A stretch of 64,000 nt of DNA from Cladorhizidae sp. MBARI D1340-BT2 (Eukaryota > Porifera > Demospongiae > Poecilosclerida > Cladorhizidae): the NCBI GenBank assembly GCA_028752905.1, contig JAQNBH010000007.1, forward strand, positions 44,815,588-44,879,587, in the 5' to 3' direction. The notes beneath the pieces are model-generated. The model ran no database searches. It saw nothing but the letters and a program-made list of their open reading frames with translations, and was not told where the DNA came from. This document shows positions 33,401 to 40,000 of this stretch, one piece after another. The position numbers were made by a program, and so were the translations under genes. How positions within the stretch are numbered: the stretch's first letter is position 1; each line of letters opens with the position of its first letter.

Positions 33401-36349
33401 ACTCACTGGATAGTCGTCATGGGAACCAAAGGCATGTGCAAGTCCAGCCTGGTCGGTGGTCTTGCACAATACATCTCTGCACAGCTGGCGTTGGAAGGGG
33501 ATGGGGAGGCAATGGAGGACCTTGTGATGGGTGTGGTTGGAGGGGAGATCGTGCAGTTCAACTTGGACAAGGAGGGACTTGCTGTACCTCTCAAGTATTT
33601 CAAGACGGAACTTGTAAAACGTGTGAAACTGTAAGTTTCAGTGTAGAGTCTGCATGTGCAGCTAACTGCATGTAGCACGTGCCAGCTAGCCACCTGCAGC
33701 ATGTGCAGCTAACTGCATGTAGCACGTGCCAGCTAACTGCATGTAGCACGTGCCAGCTAGCCACCTGCAGCATGTGCAGCTAACTGCATGTAGCACGTGC
33801 CAGCTAATTGCCTGTAGCACGTGCCAGCTAGTCAAGCTGCCTTGTATAAGATACATACATACTCTCCATTTGCTTACTCTTCCATTCCCTTCACTCTCCG
33901 TCCTCTTCCTTCTCTCTCCACCTCCACCATGTCCACCACCTTCCCCCTCACATACCTCCCTGTGTGTGAGGTGCAGGCAACTGCAGCCTCCAATCGTGGT
34001 ACTGGAAGACATCTATGATTGCAAGGACTTGGAGCAGTTGTTGGCTGCCGCGAGTGCTCTCTCACGAAGACCGTACATCATCGCTGCCCTCAGCTCCGGC
34101 ACTACTAAAGGAGTCCCTCTCCACCAGCTTCTATTTCACTACCAGATCAGGTGCAGGAATAGCGTCGGTCTCTAGCAGTTCCCTTCTCACCTCCCCTCCC
34201 CTCTCTAGTTCCCTTCTCACCTCCCCTCCCCTCTCTAGTTCCCTTCTCACCTCCCCTCTCTAGTTCCCTTCTCACCTCCCCTCCCCTCTCTAGTCCCCTC
34301 TCCCCTCCCCTCCCCTCTCTAGTCCCCTCTCCCCTCCCCTCTCCTCTCTATATCCCCCTGTCCCTCCCCTCCCCTCTCAAGCCCGTCTCCCCTTCATTAT
34401 GTGGCTATCGTGTTGTTGATGTTGACAGGGTCATTTCATGCACCCCCTACGTTGACCCTGTGGCTGGTATTCTCACCCGCTCCCTCAAGAAGCAGATCTA
34501 CCAACTCAAGGCTGCCACTCAGTAAGTTATGCATACCCAACTCTTTCTCATGCACAAGTTGCACGCGCCTGTACAAGCTTAGCCCATTGCACGCGCCTGT
34601 ACAAGCTTCTGGAGATACCTTTTTTAAATCTGTATTTTGTTTTTTTATGCCAGCCAGCCAGTCACCTAGCCCTGGCCCCGGTCACCTGGCCCTGGTCACC
34701 TGGCCCCGGTCACCTGGCCCTAGCCCTGGTCACCTAGCCCTGATCACCTAGACCTGGCCCCCTGGTCACCTGGCCCTGGTCACCTGGCCCTGGTCACCTG
34801 GCCCTGGTCACCTGGCCCCGGTCACCTGGCCCCGGTCACCTGGCCCCGGTCACCTGGCCCTAGCCCTGGTCACCTAGCCCTGATCACCTAGACCTGGCCC
34901 CGGTCACCTGGTGGCCCTAGCCCTGGCCCTGGCCCTAGCCCTGGTCACCTAGTCCAGAGTATGTGTATTTTCCACAGACACTCATCTCTATTCCCATGCA
35001 GGTTGGTGGACGGCTTGGCCGAGCGACTTATCGCCTGGATCCCTTTCCTGCTCATCCATCTGAACAGTTTCATCAACAAATTTCACTCGAACTCGGTGAA
35101 CCTCGGCCCCCGAATATTTATGTTGTGTCCCCTCGGTCAGAGTAACGACAAGCTTGAGCAATGGTTCATCAGTCTCTGGAACCACTTCATCATCCCTTAC
35201 CTCATGGGCACAGTGATGGCCGGAATAGAGGTGTGGTTATGAGTATATAATACACATGTGTGGTATTCACACTTGCTAAGCGCAAGAGGTGTGGTTATGG
35301 ATCTATGTAGTGAATGTCATTTCTGTGTACAGACTTACATGGCAGACCCGATGTTGGAGTGGGTAGACGTGCGTGAGTGGGTGTTAGACTCCTACCCCTG
35401 GGCAGACTCTGTTAGCTTCAGTAAACTACGTACTCTGACCCCTGATGATGTCGGCTGGAACCAAGGTAAAAATAGTACACCCCTTGGGTGTGATGGTGTA
35501 ATGATGGTGTGATAGTGAAATGATGGTGACAGCACAGTGTGATGTTGACACTACATGGTGTGATGGTGACAACATGGTGTAATGACGGTGACACTGCATG
35601 GTGTGATGGTGTAATGATGGTGACACTGCATGGTGTGATATCCATTGGTGACAACATGGTGTGATGGTGATTAACATGGTGTGGTGGTGACACAGCATGG
35701 TGTAATGACGGTGACACTGCATGGTGTGATGGTATAGTATCCATTGGTAACAACATGGTGTGATGGTGACACTGCATGGTGTGATGGTATAGTATCCATT
35801 GGTGACAACATGGTGTGATGGTGACACTGCATGGTATGATGGTGCCACTGCATGGTGTGATGGTGACACTACATGGTGTGATGGTATAGTATCCATTGGT
35901 AACAACATGGTGTGATGGTGACATGTGACATTGCATGGTATAATGGTTACAGTGGTGGTGACAATGCATGGTGTGATGGCAACACTGCATGGTGTGATGG
36001 TTACTGCTTGGTGTGATGGGGACACTACATGGTGTAATTATGACAATATGGTATGATGGCAGAAATAGCACATAGCCACCAGAGGTGTGCACTGATTACC
36101 ATTAGGCTTCAGTTGTTCTATGACCCTAGTGACCCTAGTGGGTGGCCATAGCTAATTCAGGATTGTTGTTTTGAGACTCCTTACCACATACAGACATGAT
36201 GATCCTTTACCACATTCACAATATTATATATTCCTGCAGCTGTTCGTCCACACCAGAACAGGTACATTATGGTGAAAGAGGACAAAGATGACACACGTTC
36301 ACTGATACAACTCGACACACGCTCATTACTTCACTCCAACATTCACTAA
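4312..36349 (+). CDS. NAV: Neuron navigator (NAV2/NAV3-like) gene, 3' part, 19 exons
   Basis: NAV proteins bind microtubules and the cytoskeleton and steer cell migration and axon outgrowth; UNC-53 and Sickie are invertebrate relatives. The exons join in consistent phase to 1,844 codons plus TAA. Residues below are counted from the first base of exon 1. CH domain: about 1-102, beginning VYLNWANHHF. Low-complexity Ser/Pro/Lys region: about 103-1130. Coiled coil: about 1133-1195. Basic stretch KKKKKAW...RSSKKK: about 1234-1246. AAA-like domain: about 1420-1800, with a Walker A-like GTKGMCKS at 1530-1537, a Walker B-like IVVLED, and the conserved SYPWA/DDVGW region near the C terminus. A CH domain is found in NAV2 and NAV3 but not in NAV1, so the architecture is NAV2/3-like. 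The gene start lies upstream of the window. No strict S/T-x-I-P end-binding motif was seen by eye; the nearest is SKMP in exon 4. Introns range from 102 bp to 12.9 kb and the larger ones are filled with minisatellites. Family assignment is very secure; exact exon edges are predictions. Confidence 0.93.
4540..4812. repeat. Imperfect ~60-bp repeat, 4-5 copies
   Basis: Diverged units contain CAGTGTGTGTCCCCATAGAG and GCTATTGTCAACCTACTTCA, in NAV intron 1. Confidence 0.8.
4882..5187. repeat. 34-bp minisatellite, 9 copies
   Basis: Unit TTTCTCAAGAACCAAGGGAA plus CCACAGGGTTCTCC, nearly perfect, in NAV intron 1. The remaining ~490 bp to exon 2 hold only a twofold GAGCAGTCCAGTGAGCACGTG motif near 5,344 and a GTT microsatellite at 5,648-5,669. 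Confidence 0.95.
5679..5731 (+). CDS. NAV: NAV exon 2: small CH-domain exon
   Basis: A 53-bp exon between a GTAG acceptor and a GTGAGT donor. It enters in phase 1 and leaves in phase 0, exactly the phases needed by its neighbours. It encodes VQEGIPGIHAAIRGEEDR, which fills the gap in the CH domain where vertebrate NAV2 has its ANEKIEDING-like segment. It is too short to be found as an open frame alone; phase and position support it. Confidence 0.8.
5732..6290. other. Intron 2 island with inverted repeat
   Basis: No gene is seen. ACTCACTCGATGTTTCG at 6,065-6,081 is matched in reverse complement (16 of 17) at 6,141-6,157. CCTTCTTCAGTGATAAAA lies between the arms. This looks like a fragment of a mobile element. 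Confidence 0.5.
6291..7142. repeat. 24-26-bp minisatellite, about 33 copies
   Basis: Unit TATCTCTCTACCTATTTATC plus CCTGTG with CCGTGTG and GTATCC variants. Long open frames on the plus strand are repeat artefacts. Confidence 0.95.
7143..7791. other. Unique island between arrays in NAV intron 2
   Basis: About 650 bp of non-repetitive sequence. Only short open frames (up to ~85 codons) on either strand, none recognised. It may be old mobile-element sequence. Confidence 0.4.
7792..8524. repeat. 35-bp minisatellite, about 21 copies
   Basis: Unit TGAGTGTGGGATGTGTAACT plus CCTGACTGCTGATAC. TAACTCC, TAAGACC and CAAGACC variants are grouped in blocks, suggesting stepwise local expansion. An unremarkable 250-bp island follows. 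Confidence 0.97.
8779..9706. repeat. 32-bp minisatellite, 29 copies, each with GTGAGT
   Basis: Unit TGCCTAGATACCTGAAGCTG plus GTGAGTCATTAG. Nearly every copy carries a consensus splice-donor hexamer GTGAGT in NAV sense. Confidence 0.97.
9707..10478. other. Intron 2 island with a dispersed-repeat copy
   Basis: About 770 bp with no recognised gene. The part at about 9,960-10,115 aligns with the opposite strand of about 18,240-18,390 (shared ACTCTCTAC, TGGACCTTCAACTT, GACATTGCACATGCA), so it belongs to a dispersed element. Confidence 0.6.
10479..11774. repeat. 44-bp minisatellite, about 29 copies, acceptor-like
   Basis: Unit GATAATAGGTGCTTGCTTAT plus GTGCAGGAAGAAGAGTGGCTGCAT split after GTGCAG. 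Each copy has TTATGTGCAG, acceptor-like in NAV sense. GCTGCAT, GCTACAT and GCCACAT variants alternate. About 290 bp of unremarkable sequence follows. Confidence 0.97.
12064..13075. repeat. 56-bp minisatellite, 18 copies
   Basis: Units contain GTGGCTATCCAGGAGTGGAG and GAGCTGGCCTCCATGCAGGC, with CAGGCAC/CAGACAC and TGTGTG/TGTGAG variants. Confidence 0.97.
13076..13537. other. Island with short 36-bp repeat
   Basis: About 460 bp with no recognised gene. Near 13,395-13,490 there are three diverged copies of a ~36-bp unit containing GGAGAGAGTGGGCTGGGTGC. Confidence 0.55.
13538..14028. repeat. 30-bp minisatellite, about 17 copies
   Basis: Unit GAGGTGGAGGTTGCCCCATG plus CAGTGCTGGT. Because 30 is divisible by three, several frames stay open on both strands; these are not genes. 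About 390 bp of unremarkable sequence follows. Confidence 0.97.
14417..16038. repeat. 30-bp minisatellite with 288-bp higher-order repeat
   Basis: Unit GTGTGTGAGTGTGTGTTGTG plus TACTCCTAGG, about 50 copies. The block from about 15,441 to 15,728 is repeated with the same order of variants from about 15,729 to 16,016. Confidence 0.97.
16039..16822. other. Unique island in NAV intron 2
   Basis: About 780 bp, A/T-richer than the arrays, with short open frames only. Nothing recognised. Confidence 0.4.
16823..18177. repeat. 23-bp minisatellite, about 58 copies
   Basis: Unit GTGGAGCTCTCTAGTGTTAC plus TCT, with TCTCTAG/TCTCCAG variants. Irregular GTGGAGAGCTC units near 17,355 and 17,676 hint at a higher-order duplication. 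Confidence 0.97.
18178..18653. other. End of NAV intron 2
   Basis: Contains the inverted partner of the 10-kb dispersed repeat (about 18,240-18,390), a (CA)n microsatellite at 18,453-18,481 and a short CCCCCTTGATGTGTATG-type repeat at 18,549-18,650 running into the exon 3 acceptor. Confidence 0.65.
18654..18726 (+). CDS. NAV: NAV exon 3: CH-domain exon
   Basis: It starts after CTGCAG with KENIDLCVQYLQKAGFNCST, equivalent to the ENID-containing helix of vertebrate NAV CH domains. It ends AAAG/GTGAAC with one base of the next codon. The preceding intron is 12.9 kb and consists almost wholly of eight minisatellites. Confidence 0.9.
18810..19465. repeat. 36-41-bp minisatellite ending at the exon 4 acceptor
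   Basis: Units contain CACATGCATGCATGTACAGA and CCTATGTATCACACTGTCC, about 17 copies. Each carries TGTACAG/ACC, the same sequence used as the acceptor of NAV exon 4. Most units are 39 or 36 bp, and the exon-4 frame is open from 18,673 through the array. Confidence 0.95.
19466..19753 (+). CDS. NAV: NAV exon 4: end of CH domain and start of linker
   Basis: It begins DLCEGKDRAILSLFYSLAQYK, the last CH helix, then runs into a Thr/Ser/Pro-rich linker with an SKMP motif. Its acceptor (TGTACAG/ACCT) is the final copy of the tandem array that fills intron 3. It ends AATG/GTAAGG in phase 1, which matches exon 5. Confidence 0.88.
19991..22500 (+). CDS. NAV: NAV exon 5: large low-complexity exon
   Basis: A 2,510-bp exon beginning GNAPLPSQSS after AATGCAG and ending SPRSSQ at GTGAGT. 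It is rich in Ser, Pro, Lys, Gly and Glu with no folded domain visible, as expected for the disordered middle of NAV proteins, which carries cytoskeleton-binding and phosphorylation sites. Unlike the surrounding introns it contains no minisatellite. Confidence 0.92.
22967..23317 (+). CDS. NAV: NAV exon 6: Ser-rich linker
   Basis: A T-rich tract and TATAG acceptor precede LVYDPEEACV; the exon ends STPE at GTGAGT. Both edges are phase 0. It encodes a Ser/Pro/Gly-rich segment containing SLSSxS-like runs (DSSTTSDSMSPSGSSNT) just upstream of the coiled coil. Confidence 0.88.
23526..23666 (+). CDS. NAV: NAV exon 7: first part of coiled coil
   Basis: It encodes LIESFENQLTDMKSALSDKE and continues to LKKSIEEK, a heptad-repeat coiled coil equivalent to the AAFEQSLGNM region of vertebrate NAV2. 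The acceptor is TTGTGTAG. The proposed donor AAG/GTCTTA is weak: only GT and the exon side fit the consensus. Translation stays open through the whole of intron 7. Confidence 0.85.
23697..24775. repeat. Pyrimidine-only ~12-bp minisatellite forming intron 7
   Basis: Unit CTCCCTCCTCCT, with higher-order blocks containing CCCCTCACTCCTCCCCTCAC near 23,840, 24,024, 24,323 and 24,540. With almost only C and T, no plus frame has a stop. It could form triplex DNA. Confidence 0.97.
24810..24989 (+). CDS. NAV: NAV exon 8: end of coiled coil and basic segment
   Basis: It follows a strong pyrimidine tract and CCTCAG and begins DNKIRHLTEKTTWYDLEG, continuing the heptads of exon 7. It then gives a Ser/Asp region (DPLSDGYLSDPAMD) and KEKKKKKAWK before GTACTA. 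Both edges are phase 0. The poly-Lys then Trp pattern matches the KKKKRKNW block of vertebrate NAVs. Confidence 0.9.
25312..25463 (+). CDS. NAV: NAV exon 9: basic segment
   Basis: It encodes FFRSSKKKEGVSSGG and ends SIKRSFSKKKTP at GTAAGT in phase 2. This aligns with the RSSFKQAFGKKKSP block of vertebrate NAVs, between the coiled coil and the AAA domain. Confidence 0.88.
25648..25717 (+). CDS. NAV: NAV exon 10
   Basis: A 70-bp exon after GATGCAG, ending GAG/GTGAGC. It enters in phase 2 and leaves in phase 0 and encodes PDLMSISEYSPELQARETEV then RDAE, comparable to the SDIEEMT...SEAET region of vertebrate NAVs. Confidence 0.82.
25762..26200. repeat. 22-bp minisatellite, 20 copies
   Basis: Unit GCATGGTGACCTGGTGTCTG plus TA, with TATATGTT and CCCGGTGTTTGT variants recurring in a fixed order (multi-unit higher-order repeat). 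In NAV intron 10. Confidence 0.96.
26308..26481. repeat. 17-bp minisatellite, 10 copies
   Basis: Unit AGACCAGGTGTCCTAAG in NAV intron 10. Confidence 0.96.
26693..26771 (+). CDS. NAV: NAV exon 11
   Basis: A 79-bp exon between ATATGCAG and GTCAGA. It encodes TKSTYMDTRSEFGGCGTLWE then EDGYVK and exits in phase 1, which matches exon 12. Sequence similarity alone would not prove it; phase agreement and lack of stops support it. Confidence 0.72.
27068..27926. repeat. 16-bp minisatellite, about 54 copies
   Basis: Unit AGTCAAGTAACACAAG with CGCAAG, TGCAATAG and AAAGTCTAG variants, in NAV intron 11. Confidence 0.96.
27927..28801. other. Intron 11 island with an unrecognised open frame
   Basis: Apart from an 87-codon plus-strand frame at 28,501-28,764 (PHPCHICCTKLVEASHKSRN...) nothing is seen. 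That frame lacks splice support and any recognised domain; it may be a mobile-element remnant. Confidence 0.3.
28802..29090. repeat. 38-bp minisatellite, 7 copies
   Basis: Units contain AGCCCACACTTGGCCTAGTC and CTCCATCACTCAACTATA. A single separated copy lies at 29,865-29,908. Confidence 0.95.
29091..30368. other. Remainder of NAV intron 11
   Basis: No gene recognised. It holds an A/T microsatellite near 29,205-29,235, a (TA)n run at 29,432-29,452 and the stray 38-bp unit at 29,865. A 90-codon minus-strand frame at 29,518-29,790 is unrecognised. Confidence 0.4.
30369..30658 (+). CDS. NAV: NAV exon 12: linker to AAA-like domain
   Basis: It starts after GTTGCAG with VYEDQSAGARAEVVLISANS and ends PPEISWVNMDSKVEQIFM at GTATGT. 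The SWVNMDSKVEQIF part lines up with the KWDVLDGVVRRLF segment of vertebrate NAVs that leads into the ATPase region. Enters phase 1, leaves phase 0. Confidence 0.88.
31305..32045. mobile_element. Foldback MITE-like element in NAV intron 12
   Basis: The two halves are near-complete inverted copies. The left end CTAAAGGGGGACAGTTGCAT pairs with ATGCAACTGTCCTCCCCTTA at the right end. ACTTGATATATAGCTCAAAA pairs with TTTTGAGTTATATATCAAGT, and TGAAATTAGCACCAGT pairs with CTGGTGCTAATTTCAA near the centre. The left arm has a threefold 34-bp expansion (AGCTACATAAGTATAACTAT). No coding potential. The transcribed intron could form a very long hairpin. Confidence 0.8.
32095..32119 (+). other. Poly-C tract at exon 13 acceptor
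   Basis: A run of more than 20 C residues, broken by few other bases, serves as the pyrimidine tract before CACCCAG/CAC. Confidence 0.8.
32125..32293 (+). CDS. NAV: NAV exon 13: start of C-terminal conserved domain
   Basis: It encodes HYIGSIDADGMLGLSEDSVY and ends LANKLSVKVYIKG at GTAGGG. It corresponds to the conserved IHVDP...LGLNSDSVLGYSIGE block before the Walker A of NAVs. Its acceptor pyrimidine tract is a run of more than 20 C residues. Confidence 0.9.
33312..33630 (+). CDS. NAV: NAV exon 14: Walker A region
   Basis: It encodes the segment from VGQRSCDDLAFRLMMGKE to KTELVKRVKL. At 33,422-33,445 lies GTKGMCKS, the counterpart of the GPSGTGKT P-loop of vertebrate NAVs. The lysine and serine are kept, but the glycine before the lysine is Cys. 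Enters phase 1, leaves phase 2 at GTAAGT. Confidence 0.92.
33655..33838. repeat. 24-bp minisatellite in NAV intron 14
   Basis: Units GCATGTAGCACGTGCCAGCT plus AACT or AGCC, about 7 copies. Confidence 0.9.
33977..34150 (+). CDS. NAV: NAV exon 15: Walker B region
   Basis: It follows GGTGCAG and encodes QLQPPIVVLEDIYDCKDLEQ through PLHQLLFHYQI. IVVLED (33,993-34,010) sits where vertebrate NAVs have VIILDN, so the key Asp appears to be Glu followed by Asp. PYIIAALSSGTTK matches PYIIGTMNQATS. Phase 2 at exit. Confidence 0.92.
34177..34378. repeat. ~30-bp pyrimidine-rich repeat in NAV intron 15
   Basis: Units contain CTAGTTCCCTTCTCACCTCC and CCTCCCCTCT, about 7 copies with variants. Confidence 0.9.
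34429..34521 (+). CDS. NAV: NAV exon 16
   Basis: A 93-bp exon (acceptor GTTGACAG, donor GTAAGT). It encodes VISCTPYVDPVAGILTRSLK then KQIYQLKAAT, matching the VLCANHTEPVKGFLGRFLRRK segment of vertebrate NAVs. Phase 2 in and out. Confidence 0.9.
34664..34952. repeat. ~13-bp repeat in NAV intron 16
   Basis: Units CCCTGGTCACCTGG and CCCCGGTCACCTGG with CCTAGCC variants; a block including GATCACCTAGACCTGGCCCC recurs. Confidence 0.92.
35002..35230 (+). CDS. NAV: NAV exon 17
   Basis: It encodes LVDGLAERLIAWIPFLLIHL and continues through NLGPRIFMLCPLG to IIPYLMGTVMAGIE. WIP, GPR.F..CP and LWN.SIIPYL are hallmarks of NAV C-terminal domains. Acceptor ATGCAG, donor GTGTGG, phase 0 out. Confidence 0.92.
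35333..35465 (+). CDS. NAV: NAV exon 18
   Basis: After GTGTACAG it encodes TYMADPMLEWVDVREWVLDS then YPWADSVSFSKLRTLTPDDV and GWNQ, matching the WVMDTYPWA...LRPEDVGF region of vertebrate NAVs. The donor is GTAAAA, phase 1. Confidence 0.92.
35486..36063. repeat. ~20-bp diverged minisatellite in NAV intron 18
   Basis: Units of the form ATGGTGTGATGGTGACACTG with a recurring GATATCCATTGGTGACAACA or TAGTATCCATTGGTAACAAC block (higher-order repeat). Confidence 0.92.
36240..36349 (+). CDS. NAV: NAV exon 19: C terminus and stop
   Basis: After TTCCTGCAG it encodes AVRPHQNRYIMVKEDKDDTR and a 16-residue tail ending NIH, then TAA. Phase agrees with exon 18 and the total CDS is a multiple of three. The tail is shorter than in vertebrate NAVs. 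No AATAAA was seen by eye in the next 290 bp. Confidence 0.8.
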
Positions 36350-36641
36350 CAACAATGTATAACTAGTATATAGTGATATCTTTGACTCGTTGAGTTCCAT
36401 CCATACACATTATAACTGGTTTTCTATATATAACTCTTTCATATTTGGGTGGCCAACTTTTGATTTGTTTGCTGCATACGTAGCAAAGGCAGAAATCGGC
36501 AGATATTTCACTACCTAGAGGACACACATGGACAGATTAGTCAACAACTCAGCCCTACTTGGCATATGTGCTGGATGGGGGGGAGGATATGGACACAAGG
36601 CATGTTATAAAAGTCTGTTCTTGGCGACATGTTTGACAGTA

Positions 36642-37090
36642 CTATGTATACATGCCATTGATGAGATAGTCCACATTACGGAACTTCTTGCGACGTCTTT
36701 CTTCCACCACTTTCTTGAGCAGCACCGCCCCCACCACGATGATGATGGCACAGCACACTGCGGCCACCACCACCACCGCGACTACACCAGAGCCATCGCA
36801 GCCGTAGGCTCCACACTCCTCCCCTCTTTTCGTGTTCCTTCCTCCCGGGATAGATCCTTGATCGTCAACTTTCTCCAGAAGTACGGAGCTATTTTTTCCT
36901 GCATGCTCAATCCCTGCCGATGCAGTTGTCAAGTCTTCTTGTCTAGAACTGCCATCTTTTGCATCGGGTTTATTTTTGTCCATTTGATGAGCTGTACTGG
37001 TGGAGGAGGAGAGTTGGTCACTAGAGGTGCTGGCGACCTCATTACTTCCTTTCTGAGCAGGCTCCTGTTGTCCAGGGGTTGGGGAAGATC
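36642..37090 (-). CDS. MANSC gene last exon: stem, transmembrane segment and tail
   Basis: The acceptor is CACATATAG. Two bases complete the codon left by exon 1, giving G-SSPTPGQQEPAQKG. The Val/Ala/Ile-rich transmembrane run VVAVVVVAAVCCAIIIVVG is followed by KKVVEERRRKK. Linkage to exon 1 rests on phase, strand and domain logic, without transcript evidence. Confidence 0.7.
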
Positions 37091-40000
37091 CTATATGTGC
37101 AGGGAAACAGTGAAGTGAGCATTATCAATTTAGGCTTAGCCAATAGCACGTGCTGCACACACACACACACACACACACACAGTGTAGGACTCTACATACG
37201 TACATATATATATAGGCTTGATAATTCATAGACCACTTCTCCCTAGAACAGCCTATACCACAGGTATACATGTACAGGTACTATTTGAGGGATAGAGACT
37301 TGCACATAGAGATGCTTATAACAGTATAACAGCTCCTCGCAAAACTGGGACACCAATGGCCTCACTGCAAAGTCAAGCGACTTTTAGCTGTGTACTTAAG
37401 AGTTGGATATGCTTGCACACACATACACACCCTCCTTCCTGTGTATATATAGAGATCAGGTATTGTGGTCGGGGTAAGCCCCTCATTAGCCACAGAGTTG
37501 GCGAGGAAACAAACACAAAAACTTAAGATGCATTTTCACGAAATTTTATGGACATGTTAGGCATGTGGCGCGGACCAATGCAGTCAACTTGGCTGGTGGC
37601 GGGCGCACGCTGCTAGAAGATCGCCAGAAATGGCATCACCCTTGACGTCAAGGGCCATTTTGTTGAGGGATGTATGCAACTGCATTGGCACTGATGACTC
37701 GTATGTATTATGCAACACGGCGATGATAAACTGCATTAGCTACAGTTAGAGCTCGCATAATGCAAGCAATAGCGAAGCTGACCCCTCACCTGGAGTTGAC
37801 AAGTTGACCAATATAGTTTTGATTAGGGAATGGCAGAGGTTTGCAGTCTCTGATTGCTAGTGTGTTCAGTATATATTAGCAGTTGTGAAATGTACCTAGC
37901 AATCATAATTACTAGATTGCCCATGAATCGACGAACATTGTGGCTGTCTAGCAACTAAACTACAGAATGTGAATATCTTTATAAAACGTTCTTTCACTTG
38001 TGAGTTCAATATTTGACCAATAGATTGGAGGAGAGGAAGGTAGCAGGGGATGAGGAATACAAGGGTGGAGGAGATGCTGGTGGGGAGTCAACTGAACTGT
38101 AGTTGGGCATACAGATTCCAAGTCTGAGGCAGAACCTGCCACAGAGGGAGACCATATTTAGATTCTATGATTAGCTAGCTATATGTACACAATCATAGCC
38201 AGAGCTGTTATAATGCTCTAGCTATCAACCTTACCCTATTTTATTATTGTGCATCCATACTTAGCCACAGCTATCTATGAGAACTCTTCCATTGCTCTAG
38301 CTATCAACCTTGCTCTATTTTTATTATTGTGCATCCATACTTAGCCACAGCTATCTATGAGAACTCTTCCATTGCTCTAGCTATCAACCTTGCCCTATTT
38401 TATTATTGTGCATCCATACTTAGCCACGGCTATCTATGAGAACTTTTCCATTGCTCTAGCTATCAACCTTGCCTATTTTATTATTGTGCATCCATACTTA
38501 GCCACAGCTATCTATGAGAACTCTTCCATTGCTCTAGCTATCAACCTTGCCCTATTTTATTATTGTGCATCCATACTTAGCCACAGCTATCTATGAGAAC
38601 TCTTCCATTGTCCGACTACGTCTATACTTACCACTGAATCACTATCACCATCAGAAACAACATCTCTCCTGATATCTCGGCTAACACTCACTTTGGCAGG
38701 CAGCTTCATACTATCATAAATGGTGTCTCCAGCAGATTTTGACCACAGCAACATTTTGAGCGTGCTTTGAATCCTTCGCAAGGTAGCATAAAAGCCTGTC
38801 AAAGTGTCGTGAATTATCCTCTTCAGGATCTTGATCTATGAATAATCTACATTTCCCCCACATACTTGCATAAGTCCGTCCGTTTGTCATAATATTAGTT
38901 TCAGAAGACTCCGAACAGTCCCGTGCATTGCCACCACTAACCAGTTTCGCAATTTAACGCAGTCTATCTGTGCAACGTAATGTAAAATGTGTCCATTTGT
39001 CCATCAGAAGACTCCAAACTGCCCAAGGCATTACAGAAACTAACCCGTTTCTCTACTGGGCAAAAACAACATGAAATTGGTAAAGGATCGTCACTGTAAT
39101 AACCTGCTGGTGCACATTGAGTCAGCAAGCAGATGCACATTTTTGTTGATGAGTCTGGGAACTTTAACCTTTAGAGGAAATCTTCAACAAACCCTGGTAA
39201 CTTATGCATCAGGAGGTTTCCTCTTATCTAGTGACAATTAATAGAACGTAGTTGAGTCACCAGCAGCTGCACCTCGTCTTAATAAAAGAAGTGATCAGTT
39301 GATTTCCTCAGAAGTTGCCTTCAGCAAAGCCAGATGGCTACTTACATGTGTCAATGTGTGTCATATGATACAAAGACACTTGTATCTACTTTAGTATTAA
39401 ACGTGGCAAGTAATATTGATTAATAACACGGTGTTATTAATCCTGGTGTTACACTGAGTAAGTAATATTGGTTAGTCCTGGTGTTACATTGAGTAACTTC
39501 TTGTAGGTGGCTGCTCGGCTATGAATATAGAAAATGTTAAAAAATATATACTTGTCAAGAAAGAAATGAAACAAGAATTTGCGAATGTAGACGACCGACA
39601 TTTGTAGTAGACCCTTTACCTATTAACTGTCAATAGGTAAAGGGTCTCCTGCAAATGTTTGTTGTTGACATTTGTAAATTCTTGTTTCATTTATTTTTTG
39701 ATATATTAAATTTTTGTCTTGTATTAATGATGGGAGGGGTACATACATGGCCCCAGCAGGGGGGGGGTTAATGATGGGCATGGCACACTGCCTCACTATG
39801 AGGATTTGAAGCAGATAAGAGAGGCCACTCAGGTGATAACTCTTTGAGTGCCTTAGCTGTAACCTGTAACCCAGGTAGTGGTTCCAGAGAAAAAAAAACA
39901 AAAGCTATTTGTAAAGTGCTGGCACCAGCCCTGTAAGTAGCCCATTCTGTGTTGATATGCATTAGTTATCAATCCAAGATCTACAAGTGAGCCCAAGAGG

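Noticed and set aside
35418..36092. His/Pro-rich minus-strand frames (SPSHHAVTITPC)
   Set aside because: Translation of the ~20-bp array in NAV intron 18.
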